DNA of 64,000 bases from an uncultured Bacteroides sp. (GCA_902388495.1 CABMPP010000022.1:3134-67133); one strand, 5' to 3'. Numbered from the stretch's first letter, positions 47,301 to 53,771 are shown. Notes: generated by a model not told the origin, from the sequence alone. Numbers and translations: made by a program.

Positions 47301-47789
47301 ATCGGCAGGAGAGCCTTCGGCAGCTGCGAAAGCCTCACCACCGTGGACCTCTCCGGCGTGACGGGCGACATCGAGTATGAAGCCTTCAAAGGCTGCGCCA
47401 AACTCAAGACCCTCAGCCTGCCCGAAGCAAGTGGCTACATCGGGAGTAGCGCCTTCGATGTCTGCATCAGCCTCCAGACCCTGAGCCTGCCCAAGGCGCG
47501 GCGCTTCGACGGCTCAGTCTTCAGCCGCTGCGGCAGCCTCACCAGCCTCGACATCTCCGGGGTGACGGATGTCGAAGACATCCCTGAAGACACCTTCGCG
47601 CAATTCGACGACAAAGGCACCCCCCAGTCCCCGAAGTGCGACCTCGTGCTGAGTGCCGCGCTGTACAACGACGATACGTTGGTGACCTCCAGCGCGGGCG
47701 GCACGAAGAACACCTTCCGCGGCCTCGTGTGGAAGAGCATCAAGCCCGCAGCAGCAGCCAACGCCGCCAACCAACGACCCAATCGATAA
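44316..47789 (+). CDS. Giant surface lipoprotein: fimbrillin-like N domain plus about 25 BspA-type LRRs
   Basis: 1157 aa. The lipoprotein signal is MKKIIKSAAFALIVTTACILAAAC (lipobox LAAAC, Cys24). Residues about 45-400 are fimbrillin-like (ATRIATDPASGAQSWEEGDAIRVLATL; AHRRVDLVLRVADGA; TATFMDNLDQL). From about 425 (WVVSGGGTDETDALVLKNVRDAL) the chain leads into BspA/LRR_5 repeats of exactly 23 residues (pattern TGxIGxxAFxxCxxLxTxSLPxA), about 25 of them from about 490 to 1095. One unit is expanded by a DFMNDDGSGTIAPN insert. BspA LRRs bind host or bacterial proteins. The gene is very C-rich on the coding strand, and the 69-bp units are similar enough to recombine. Confidence 0.88.
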   Translation: MKKIIKSAAFALIVTTACILAAACTNDDLNSPDPARTPLAITEIGIGGSNLNASPATRIATDPASGAQSWEEGDAIRVLATLKDGTQVPGATLNPDGTTTATSTYIYKVGSGWTQTPAAGETTLYVDDVQSVSRVETYGGRTQYDPATDYLMQADPGAGGNPSATAPATYTPGDNYRLNDLLADDSPVLGGSTNGSTGSGTNGSPARNSLSATLAHRRVDLVLRVADGAAAPSIHALPAGAYLLVTISGNRTITAWFAGKTKDEDSASPTAGREVSTFRALVEPEDVPGVKASSRVAADYSRAASDSRSNSAPTYSLPAGPHELGTLVYPGPTDAAAPDPSATPREKRLSAKYTLSATAATPLAAGDRIVITATFMDNLDQLTADNVKIAPFEDGNGPDGEHVVTGETAYGNGLQPLSPDVFNAERTTWVVSGGGTDETDALVLKNVRDALSRLDDTDPTNQGRIDLVLSDVGKLPKRADFIGALAGCVLLRSVSAPRVTEIEAYAFDNCTALTTVSLPSATGDIGEYAFYHCYALTTVSLPLATGNIGKYAFSSCYALTTLSLPKATGDIGDYAFYACRTLQTIDLSAITGSIGETAFTNCKALTAVSLPLATGSIGENAFNGCKALTAVSLPGMTGSIGDHAFRECENLQTLSLPAVKGSIGAYAFNGCSALTSVSLPLATGNIGENAFAMCMKLQTVNLKSITGSIGKDAFYSCSALTAVSLPLATGDIGDYTFYQCGKLQTIDLPAITGSIGESAFYECEKLQTVSLPAVTGNIGTSAFSGCKALTSLSLPAVKGSIGAYAFSNCIALPTVSLPLATGDIGEYAFYWCGKLQTIDLPAITGSIGEQAFINCAALTSLSLPLATGDIGEYAFIRCEKLTDISLPLITGYIGKEAFYGCKLLKEIDLPLAAGESDFMNDDGSGTIAPNAFYGCGELEKANLPLATGSIGEEAFYGCKKLKEIDLPKANYSIGQSAFESCKALTTVKLPGVEYHIGRRAFGSCESLTTVDLSGVTGDIEYEAFKGCAKLKTLSLPEASGYIGSSAFDVCISLQTLSLPKARRFDGSVFSRCGSLTSLDISGVTDVEDIPEDTFAQFDDKGTPQSPKCDLVLSAALYNDDTLVTSSAGGTKNTFRGLVWKSIKPAAAANAANQRPNR
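45810..47580 (+). repeat. 69-bp tandem units encoding 23-residue LRRs (first adhesin)
   Basis: About 25 near-identical 69-bp units, each encoding one LRR_5 repeat. Shared DNA words such as CAGCCTGCCACTCGCCAC and CATCACCGGAAGCATCGG recur many times. The length is kept at a multiple of 3, so gain or loss of units would preserve the frame. Confidence 0.85.
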
Positions 47790-47810
47790 CCCGCTAAAAC
47801 GAACGAACGT

Positions 47811-50744
47811 ATGAAGACAAATAGAATGATACTCGCCGCAGCAGCGGCAATGACCCTCGCCCTCAGCGCCTGCACCCAGGACGAATGGAACGGGAACAAC
47901 GGAAACACGAACGGAGCCATGGGAGCCGTGGTGGTGATAACGCCGGGGGAGAAACCTTTGGCAATTGACAATGGACAATGGGCAATTGACAATGGACAAT
48001 TGACAATTGACAATTACGATGCCGCGCCCGCAAGCAGAGGTATTCAAACTCCCCCGCCTGAAAGGGGGGGTGCCCAAAGGGCAGGGGGGTCTCACGCACA
48101 GCAGGGGGCTCACGCACAGCAAGGGGCTTCCGCACAGCAGGGGGCTCTCGCACAGCAAGATAACTCAAGCTATGCGCAACCCCCCCTCCCCCCTACGGGG
48201 TACTCCCCCTTTCAGGCGGGAGAACTGAGTTACTCCGACAACTCACAACTGAGTTACTCCGGTGCCTCACAACCCGGTTACTCCCCCGCCACAAGCAGAG
48301 GTATCTCCAACTCCCCCTTTGGCTTACGCCGACCGTTGGTTCAGGCGGGAGAGCCGGAGATAGTACCGACTGATGGCAGCGCAGCCACCCATAGCGCAGC
48401 CAATTGTCAATTGTCAACTGTCAATTGTCAATTGCCGACCGCTACGCGGACGGCCTCCACCCGCACCGCCCCCACCACCGGCGCCTGGGCCAGTGGCGAC
48501 CGCATCATCGTCACCCTCCAATACTTCTCCGACGACGCGGGCACCTACCCCGACCTCGACGCCCAGGGCACCCCCCTGCCCGGCACCGGCGCCCTCATCG
48601 ACACCGACGCCCTGGGCCTGCCCACCAGCCAGACCCTGACCTACACCCCCGAGACCAGCGACCCAGACAACAACACCATCCCCGCCCACTGGACCGCCCA
48701 GCCCGCCCGCCTGCCCCTGCCCCCCGGCGCCCGCAGCCTGCGAGCCAGCTACCGCATGGTCTCCGCCCCCGACCCCCTGACCGCCACCTGCGAGCAGATG
48801 GCAGGCTACCTGCCCAGCGGCGACTATCCACTCTCAACCCTCCACTCCCAACCCTCAACCGTCCTCGGCCCCGACCGCGGCTCCGGCATCACGATGCGCA
48901 TCGAGGACTTCGAGAAGGAGTTGACCGGAGACTGGACCGCCCTCTACTTCGGCAACCTCACCCTGCCCGACGCCGACATGCAGGCCCAGATTGCCGCCCC
49001 CGGCTGGAAAATCACCTATGCCCAGATGACCCGCGTCTATGCCGCCCTCGTGCCGATAGAAGACCCCACGCAGCCCGTCGTCCTGCCCGCCCCCGTGTGG
49101 AAGCGGCAGAGCACCGCCCTCATCCTCCAAGACCTGCGCCCCGGGCAGACGGTGGATGTGGAGAAGACCAGCGTCCTCGGCAAGCCGGAGACCGTCCCCC
49201 TCGCCCTGCCCGCCCACTATGCCAGCCCCGCCGACGTGCGCCTGCACTTCATGGCCCGGCGCGAGGTCATAGTCAACAGCAGGGGCCTCCTCGACAAGCC
49301 CCACAACAGCAGTCCCGACCAATACTTCTTCGCCCTCACCGACCCCGCCGTCGCCCTCCATCAGCCCCTGCTCCGCCCGCGATACGAGAGGGTGGAGTAC
49401 TGGCCCGGCGAGCAGTTCGTCATCCCCGCCTCCGCCCTCTACCTGGGCAGCGAGACCGGGGATATGCAACCGGTGGACGGCACGGACTACGACGCCTGCA
49501 AGCGATACCTGACGGCGGATAACCCCCGCTGGGTGGTGTCCGGCGGCAGCAAGGACAGGGACGAAGCCATAGCCGTGGCGACGAACGTGAGCGCCGCGCT
49601 GTGGCGAGTAGCCCGGGCCGATGCCGACGCCCGGATAGACGTGCTGCTGACGGAAGCCGGGTGGTTGCCGCAGGACCGCAACACCACCGGCCGCGGCGCC
49701 TTCGAAGGCTGCACCGCCCTGCGCAGCCTCAGCGCCCCGCAGGCCACGACCATCGAATACGGTACCTTCCACCAGTGCTCCAACCTCGTTTACATCGACC
49801 TGCCCCTCGCCACGGACGACCTCGGCGAAAACGCCTTCGGAGGCTGCACCGCCCTGCAGACCGTCAGCCTGCCGAAGATGAAGGGCGGCATCGGCGACTA
49901 CGCCTTCGAAGGCTGCTACACCCTCACCTCCCTCAGCCTGCCGCAGATGACGGGCAGCATCGGCGGCCAAGCATTCAACGGCTGCATGGCCCTCACCACC
50001 GTCAGCCTGCCGCAGATGGCGGGCGACATCGGCGTCAAAGCCTTCCTCAGCTGCCCCAACCTCACCACCGTCAGCCTACCCGCGATGAAGGGCAGCATCG
50101 GCTCCGACGCCTTCTACGACTGCGAATCCCTGCAAAGCATCGACCTGCCGCAGATGGCGGGCGGCATCGGCATGAACGCCTTCCTCAACTGCAAGGCCCT
50201 GCAAAGCATCAGCCTGCCGCAGATGGCGGGCGACATCGGCAAGCAAGCCTTCTACGGCTGCGAGTCCCTCACCACCCTCAGCCTGCCGCAGATGAAGGGC
50301 GGCATCGGCAACAGCGCCTTCTTCGAGTGCAAGGCGCTCACCACCCTCGACCTGCCGCAGATGGAGGGCGACATCGGCGACAAAGCTTTCGGCGGCTGCA
50401 ATGCCCTGCAAAGCATCAGCCTGCCCGCGATGACGGGCCGCATCGGCGAAAGAGCCTTCAGCGGCTGCCCCCTGCTGAAACGCCTGGAGCTGACGTCGCC
50501 CGGCATCATCAGCATGGAGTACTACGCCTTCGAGGGCCTGGACATCGCCGCCTCCACGGGCTTCGTGCTCGTGCTGGGGAAGGGGCAGCAGTGCTTCCGC
50601 GACGGGGAGAACGGCCAGTTCATCGACACCGCTGGTGACTACGTGATAATATACTTAACACCGGTAAGCTCTCCTACCTCTACTACCCCCATGCACAACG
50701 ACAACAACCCCACGGTTCGCGTCGAAGTCATCTCCCAACCCTAA
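47811..50744 (+). CDS. Fimbrillin-LRR surface lipoprotein carrying in-frame dispersed repeats
   Basis: 977 aa. The lipoprotein signal is MKTNRMILAAAAAMTLALSAC (Cys21). Residues about 45-210 are unlike any domain. They translate dispersed DNA repeats: AIDNGQWAIDNGQLTIDN from an AATTGACAAT-type repeat, four HAQQGA/SAQQGA/LAQQ units of 18 bp, then PPLPPTGYSPFQAGELSYSDN and NCQLSTVNCQLPTA. The fimbrillin-like part resumes at about 215 (RTAPTTGAWASGDRIIVTLQ), and about 11 BspA LRRs of 23 residues (pattern xGxIGxxAFxxCxxLxTxSLPQM) fill about 640-900. It is a paralog of the gene upstream, 21 bp after it. The frame is open throughout despite the insertions. Confidence 0.83.
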   Translation: MKTNRMILAAAAAMTLALSACTQDEWNGNNGNTNGAMGAVVVITPGEKPLAIDNGQWAIDNGQLTIDNYDAAPASRGIQTPPPERGGAQRAGGSHAQQGAHAQQGASAQQGALAQQDNSSYAQPPLPPTGYSPFQAGELSYSDNSQLSYSGASQPGYSPATSRGISNSPFGLRRPLVQAGEPEIVPTDGSAATHSAANCQLSTVNCQLPTATRTASTRTAPTTGAWASGDRIIVTLQYFSDDAGTYPDLDAQGTPLPGTGALIDTDALGLPTSQTLTYTPETSDPDNNTIPAHWTAQPARLPLPPGARSLRASYRMVSAPDPLTATCEQMAGYLPSGDYPLSTLHSQPSTVLGPDRGSGITMRIEDFEKELTGDWTALYFGNLTLPDADMQAQIAAPGWKITYAQMTRVYAALVPIEDPTQPVVLPAPVWKRQSTALILQDLRPGQTVDVEKTSVLGKPETVPLALPAHYASPADVRLHFMARREVIVNSRGLLDKPHNSSPDQYFFALTDPAVALHQPLLRPRYERVEYWPGEQFVIPASALYLGSETGDMQPVDGTDYDACKRYLTADNPRWVVSGGSKDRDEAIAVATNVSAALWRVARADADARIDVLLTEAGWLPQDRNTTGRGAFEGCTALRSLSAPQATTIEYGTFHQCSNLVYIDLPLATDDLGENAFGGCTALQTVSLPKMKGGIGDYAFEGCYTLTSLSLPQMTGSIGGQAFNGCMALTTVSLPQMAGDIGVKAFLSCPNLTTVSLPAMKGSIGSDAFYDCESLQSIDLPQMAGGIGMNAFLNCKALQSISLPQMAGDIGKQAFYGCESLTTLSLPQMKGGIGNSAFFECKALTTLDLPQMEGDIGDKAFGGCNALQSISLPAMTGRIGERAFSGCPLLKRLELTSPGIISMEYYAFEGLDIAASTGFVLVLGKGQQCFRDGENGQFIDTAGDYVIIYLTPVSSPTSTTPMHNDNNPTVRVEVISQP
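47958..48013 (+). repeat. CAATTGACAATGG-type repeat inside the second fimbrillin-LRR gene
   Basis: Four or five head-to-tail degenerate copies of CAATTGACAATGGA and GACAATTGACAATT. The same word type is intergenic at 3400-3504, but here it is translated as AIDNGQWAIDNGQLTIDN. Confidence 0.8.
48045..48250. repeat. GC-rich hairpin repeat, copy A (inside a coding sequence)
   Basis: The left arm CTCCCCCGCCTGAAAGGGGG lies near 48049, and the right arm CTCCCCCTTTCAGGCGGGAG near 48204. Between them lie four 18-bp units of the type GCACAGCAGGGGGCTCAC (about 48093-48160). The core matches copies C and D. It is read through in frame by the adhesin gene. Confidence 0.8.
48296..48360. repeat. GC-rich hairpin repeat, copy B (variant right arm, inside a coding sequence)
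   Basis: AACTCCCCCTTTGGCTTACG...TTGGTTCAGGCGGGAG is the same right arm with an extra ~20-nt block containing CGCCGACCGTTGG between CCCCTTT and CAGG. The reverse complement of this variant occurs at 50880-50920 and near 56582-56620. Confidence 0.75.
48399..48435 (+). repeat. CAATTGTCAATTGTCAACTG-type repeat inside the second fimbrillin-LRR gene
   Basis: Four copies of CAATTGTCAA/CAACTGTCAA words, the reverse-complement sense of the repeat at 47958-48013, translated as NCQLSTVNCQLP. Confidence 0.75.
49740..50530 (+). repeat. 69-bp tandem LRR units (second adhesin)
   Basis: About 11 units of 69 bp, with shared words such as CAGCCTGCCGCAGATG and CTGCAAAGCATC, encoding 23-residue LRR_5 repeats. 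They are distinguishable from the upstream gene's units by the PQM ending, which indicates homogenisation within each gene. Confidence 0.8.
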
Positions 50745-50867
50745 TCCCCCTAACCCAACGAAGAAAGGAGACACAAGACCATGAATATCCACCGTGACAC
50801 GCGCGCCGCAGCAGGCAGAAGTAACTACGGGGAGGCACAGTCCTCCGGGGCCTGCGGCGCCACAAGC

Positions 50868-51170
50868 AGAAGTATTCAAACTCCCCCGCCTGAACCAACG
50901 GTCGGCGTAAGCCAAAGGGGGGGTGCTTTCTCCCGCCTGAAAGGGGGAGTGGCCGCAGGCCGAGGGGGTCTTTGGGCGGGGGGGTCTTCCGCACAGCAGG
51001 AGTCTTCCGCACAGCAAGGGACTTCCGCACAGCAGGGGGCTTCCGCACAGCAAGGTAACTCAAGCTATGCGCGAAACTCCCTCCCCACTACGGGGTACTC
51101 CCCCTTTCAGGCGGGAGAACTGAGTTACTCCGCTAACTCACAACCCAGATACTCCCCCGCGCAGCCCATC
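50868..51170. repeat. GC-rich hairpin repeat, copy C (composite)
   Basis: It contains a variant left arm (CCGCCTGAACCAACGGTCGG at about 50887), then TCTCCCGCCTGAAAGGGGGA at about 50930 followed by GTGGCCGCAGGCCGAGGGGG. This whole block is the reverse complement of 52317-52374. Four 18-bp TTCCGCACAGCAGGGGGC-type units follow (about 50987-51055), then the right arm CTCCCCCTTTCAGGCGGGAG near 51099 and GAGTTACTCCG words. It looks like nested or recombined elements. Confidence 0.8.
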
Positions 51171-51207
51171 GGTCACCAGCCATCGGCACCTCCCGACCCC
51201 TGCGGCG

Positions 51208-51412
51208 CATTACAAAGCCTTCAAATTTCTGCCGCGGAGGTGCCCGCCCGTTACAAAGGCTTCAACTTCCGCCGTCGGCCACAACCGCCCGTTACAAAGC
51301 CTTCAATTTCCGCCGTCGGCCGCAACCGCCCGTTACAAAGCCTCCGATTTCCGCCGTCGGCCGCAACCGCCCGTTACAAAGGCGCCAATCCCCCGCGTCG
51401 GAGATTTTGTAA
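51208..51412 (+). repeat. 41-bp tandem repeat, five units, ending in inverted GTTACAAA/TTTGTAAC
   Basis: Units start at 51208, 51249, 51290, 51331 and 51372, exactly 41 bp apart. Each begins CGTTACAAAG (CATTACAAAG in the first), followed by CCTTCAATTTCCGCCGTCGG and CCGCAACCGCC or variants. The last unit closes with TTTGTAAC (51405-51412), the inverse of GTTACAAA (51373-51380). A 41-bp period cannot be a protein repeat. Confidence 0.9.
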
Positions 51413-51461
51413 CCCAACCCTTGAAAAAAGAAACAGTATTCACTTTTAAAACAATAAAATT

Positions 51462-52226
51462 ATGGAAACAATGAAAGAATTCGTCGGAAGCCGCCTCACC
51501 AATGGCTCCTTCCTCCAAATGAACCAGGAAATCTCAGTTCAAATCACCACCGCCACCGCCGAGGCGCTGAAAGTGGAACAACTCTCGCCCCTCTACACCG
51601 ATGCCCTGGAGCGCCTGTCCGTCCTCATCAACCGCCAGACGGGCTACGCCGAAACCGCCGATGTCAGCCGCCACGACCAGAACCGCGACGCCCTCTTCCG
51701 TTCCATCTACTGGGCCATCGACTACCTGCACACGCTCGACCCCTCCTCCTCCCTCTACCGCCACGTGCAACAGCTGCTGCCCGCCATCGCCCCCTACCGC
51801 GGCATCGCCGACCACGAGCTGACCAAGGAGACGAGCGAAATCACCGGCTTCATCGCCTCCCTCAGCAGCAAGCCGAACGCCGACGCGGTGAAAGCCCTCG
51901 GCCTGTCGCCCCTCATCGAAGCCCTCGACTCGGAGAACACCGACGTGTCCGCCGCCCTGAGCAACCGCACCAGCACCGCCGCCACCCGCGCGCAGGCCAC
52001 GGGCGACGCCTCCACCGACCGTGTACGCCGCGAAGTGGTGGACGTGTACCGCCGCATCGTGGCCCGCGTCAACGCCGTGGCCGAGCTCGAACCCTCCGCC
52101 GCCGTCACCGGATTTATCCGGCAGGCGAACGCAATCGGTGAGCACTATGCCACGGTGATGGCGAACCAGGGGAAGACGGGGGCGACATCCGCGCCCGCGC
52201 CGCAGACGCGGACGGCCAGCGAGTAG
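51462..52226 (+). CDS. DUF6261-like protein
   Basis: 254 aa. It is soluble and almost wholly helical, with no signal peptide. Helices include ISVQITTATAEALKVEQLSPLYTDALERLSVLINRQ, HDQNRDALFRSIYWAIDYLHTL, RHVQQLLPAIAPYRGIADHELTKETSEITGFIASL and RVRREVVDVYRRIVARVNAVAEL. This outline is that of DUF6261 proteins common in Bacteroides; the match is from memory, so moderate. Members have no known function to me. The C-terminal ~20 residues (TGATSAPAPQTRTASE) are unstructured. It sits between the 41-bp tandem repeat and copy D of the hairpin repeat. An internal ATG at 51471 (METM) is a possible start. Confidence 0.7.
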   Translation: METMKEFVGSRLTNGSFLQMNQEISVQITTATAEALKVEQLSPLYTDALERLSVLINRQTGYAETADVSRHDQNRDALFRSIYWAIDYLHTLDPSSSLYRHVQQLLPAIAPYRGIADHELTKETSEITGFIASLSSKPNADAVKALGLSPLIEALDSENTDVSAALSNRTSTAATRAQATGDASTDRVRREVVDVYRRIVARVNAVAELEPSAAVTGFIRQANAIGEHYATVMANQGKTGATSAPAPQTRTASE

Positions 52227-52383
52227 AAGTACCTCAAGCTCTCCCGCCTGAAAGGGGGAGTACCCCGAAGGGGGGAGGGGGTCTTACATAAGGCGAAAGT
52301 AACCCAGTTAAATGGAAGCCCCCCCGCCCAGAGACCCCCTCGGCCTGCGGCCACTCCCCCTTTCAGGCGGGAGAATTGAGATA
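52226..52383. repeat. GC-rich hairpin repeat, copy D (MITE-like, most complete)
   Basis: A perfect 22-bp inverted repeat (52240-52261 and 52353-52374; core CTCCCGCCTGAAAGGGGGAG) extends outward with few mismatches to about 34 bp (GAAGTACCTCAAG against CTTGAGGTACTTC-like text). The 91-bp middle is itself partly palindromic (GGGGGTCTT and AGACCCCCT). No open frame is present. Its left end abuts the stop codon of the DUF6261-like gene. Confidence 0.8.
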
Positions 52384-52425
52384 CTCCTGCCAGCGGGCTC
52401 ACACACGCCCCCGGCCTAAAGGCCA

Positions 52426-52446
52426 CCCCCTCTAACTTAGAGGGGG
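52426..52446. repeat. 10-bp perfect hairpin CCCCCTCTAA/TTAGAGGGGG
   Basis: A palindrome with a 1-nt centre, just right of copy D. There is no T run, so it is not a standard terminator; it may be the outer part of the same repeat family. Confidence 0.6.
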
Positions 52447-52512
52447 AGCCGGAGATACCCCTCCGAAATCGCTCTTTGACATGCTGGAAACGAAAACTAT
52501 TGCCCCGCGGCG

Positions 52513-52543
52513 TTGCACATCTCCCCGAGGTTTTCTATCTTTG
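52513..52543 (+). promoter_or_regulatory. Promoter of the DUF3791-DUF3990-DUF3791 cassette
   Basis: TTG (52513-52515), 20 nt, then TATCTTTG (52536-52543), an exact TAnnTTTG -7 box with a correct -33 distance. The first gene of the cassette starts 33 bp downstream. Confidence 0.75.
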
Positions 52544-52553
52544 CCTAAAAAGC

Positions 52554-52564
52554 AAAGAAAGGAG
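52554..52564 (+). promoter_or_regulatory. Shine-Dalgarno-like AAAGAAAGGAG before the DUF3791 gene
   Basis: The purine block lies 11 nt before ATG 52576. Matching AGAAAGGAGG blocks precede the next two genes at 52898-52907 and 53521-53530 with 6-nt spacing. Strong Shine-Dalgarno sites are unusual in Bacteroides. Confidence 0.65.
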
Positions 52565-52575
52565 AACCAAGACCC

Positions 52576-52917
52576 ATGAAACAAATAGACCCCAACGAAG
52601 CCCGCCGCGCCGACACCCGCAAGCTGTCCCCGCTGCCCAACGACCCCCGCATCCACTTCGCCGTCCTCGCCATCGAAGCCACCGCCCGGAAGATGGGCAT
52701 CACCCCCGCCCAAATGCAGGCAAGACTGCAAAAGCAGGGACTGGTGAAACACTACCTGATGAAGTACTACAACACCCTGCACACCCAAAGCCTCGCCTGG
52801 GTGGCCGAAGACACCACCGAAGTGTTGCACAACTGGGAAGCCGAAGCACAAGCCGCCGCACAAGCCCGAGCCGCCGAAACATCCGCCGCCGACAATGAGA
52901 AAGGAGGCCCCGCATGA
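52576..52917 (+). CDS. DUF3791 protein (first of cassette)
   Basis: 113 aa. The helical DUF3791 core is at about 25-85: RIHFAVLAIEATARKMGITPAQMQARLQKQGLVKHYLMKYYNTLHTQSLAWVAEDTTEVLHNW, with the conserved LHTQS. An Ala/Glu-rich tail (EAEAQAAAQARAAETSAADNEKGGPA) follows. The last codons hold the Shine-Dalgarno of the next gene, so the EKGG ending is set by the RBS. It overlaps the DUF3990 start by 4 bp (ATGA). DUF3791 genes are often next to DUF3990 genes; an antitoxin or partner role is inference. Confidence 0.8.
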   Translation: MKQIDPNEARRADTRKLSPLPNDPRIHFAVLAIEATARKMGITPAQMQARLQKQGLVKHYLMKYYNTLHTQSLAWVAEDTTEVLHNWEAEAQAAAQARAAETSAADNEKGGPA

Positions 52918-53543
52918 TTACCCTCTACCACGGCTCCCCCTACTGCGTGGAGCACCCCCTGGTCAACGTCGGACGGACAGTCCTCGACTTCGGCCCCGGC
53001 TTCTACCTCACCCGGCTACGCCACCAAGCCGTCGAATGGGCCCTGCGCATCAAAAGCCGCAAGCAACCCGGCGTCCCCCCCGAAGCATGGCTCAACACCT
53101 ACCGCTTCGACCTCGACGCCGCCCTCGCCGACGGCCACCACCTCCTCACCTTCGAGGCCTACGACCTCCGCTGGCTCCACTTCATCGCCGCCAGCCGCCG
53201 CGACCAAAGCCCCTGGGCCCCCTACGACCTCATCGAAGGCGGCGTGGCCAACGACCGCGTCATCGACGCCATCGAAGCCTACATCGAAGGCATCATCGAC
53301 GCCGACGCCGCCCTCGGCCGCCTCGCCTACACCCGGCCCAACCACCAGCTCTGCCTCCGCAGCCAGTCCCTCGCCGACCGCTACCTGCACCACGTCAGCA
53401 GCCAGCCCATAACCCCCGAGCTCGAAGCCGAAGCACAAGCAGAGGCCGCCGCAGAAGCAGAAGCAGAAGCACAAGCCGCCGCCCAAGCAGAAACCGAAGC
53501 ACAAGCCCCTGCCGAAGCCGAGAAAGGAGGCGCCCCATGCTAA
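52914..53543 (+). CDS. DUF3990 protein, ADP-ribosyltransferase-like
   Basis: 209 aa. The DUF3990 core is at about 1-165: LYHGSPYCVEHPLVN, with His6 in the YHGS motif, DFGPGFYLTRLRHQAVEWA, with Tyr31 in the GxGFYLT turn, PYDLIEGGVANDRVIDAIEAYIEG, and NHQLCLRSQSLADRYL near 147-162. The H-Y-(E/Q) spacing is that of ART-fold NAD-dependent transferases, so toxin or effector activity is plausible but unproven. The tail (about 172-205) is a low-complexity Ala/Glu/Gln repeat that also covers the Shine-Dalgarno of the next gene. It is coupled at both ends (ATGA and ATGCTAA). The sequence is extremely C-rich. Confidence 0.8.
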   Translation: MITLYHGSPYCVEHPLVNVGRTVLDFGPGFYLTRLRHQAVEWALRIKSRKQPGVPPEAWLNTYRFDLDAALADGHHLLTFEAYDLRWLHFIAASRRDQSPWAPYDLIEGGVANDRVIDAIEAYIEGIIDADAALGRLAYTRPNHQLCLRSQSLADRYLHHVSSQPITPELEAEAQAEAAAEAEAEAQAAAQAETEAQAPAEAEKGGAPC

Positions 53544-53749
53544 GCGAATTCCTCCTCCGCCGCAAGATGAGCCGCATCATCACCCGCCTGATGCAGCGCC
53601 TCGACATCACCCCCGAACGCGCCATCGACGTCTTCTATCAAAGCGACATCGGCGCCATGATGCACGAGGAGCAATACGGCCTGCAATGTATGCCCGACGC
53701 CTACATCGTCGAAGAAATCATCCTTGAGCTGCAACGCAAGCAAGGATAA
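53537..53749 (+). CDS. Small DUF3791-like protein (third of cassette)
   Basis: 70 aa from ATG 53537, overlapping the DUF3990 stop by 7 bp and preceded by AGAAAGGAGG with 6-nt spacing. The sequence is helical (FLLRRKMSRIITRLMQRLDITPERAIDVFYQSDIGAMMHEEQYGLQCMPDAYIVEEIILELQRK). It reads like the C-terminal partner commonly encoded after DUF3990, with the YGLQCMPDAYIVEEI segment conserved in that position. The small size and coupling to a putative ART suggest an antidote or adaptor; this is inference. Confidence 0.75.
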   Translation: MLSEFLLRRKMSRIITRLMQRLDITPERAIDVFYQSDIGAMMHEEQYGLQCMPDAYIVEEIILELQRKQG

Positions 53750-53771
53750 AGAACAAGCAAGCAATAGTTTT

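Larger units (their letters stand above)
50781..51449 (+). other. Doubtful open frame made of repeat DNA
   Basis: A 222-codon open frame begins at an ATG with a good Shine-Dalgarno (AAGAAAGGAG, 50761-50770) and a leader resembling the one before the DUF3791 gene at 52576. The translation is almost all repeat-derived: SSAQQESSAQQGTSAQQG, TTGYSPFQAGELSYSANSQ, then arginine-rich text over a 41-bp tandem repeat that changes frame at every unit. There is no signal peptide, domain or normal codon pattern. I regard it as probably non-coding, or as the remnant of a gene whose body was replaced by repeats. Confidence 0.3.

Noticed and set aside
51208..51412. 41-bp array as a CRISPR array
   Set aside because: The period is 41 bp in total, so there is no room for repeat plus spacer. 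The 'spacers' are near-identical, and no cas genes are nearby.
50781..51449. 222-codon frame with a good Shine-Dalgarno as a normal protein gene
   Set aside because: The body is repeat DNA, including a 41-bp tandem repeat that changes frame each unit. It is listed only as a doubtful frame.
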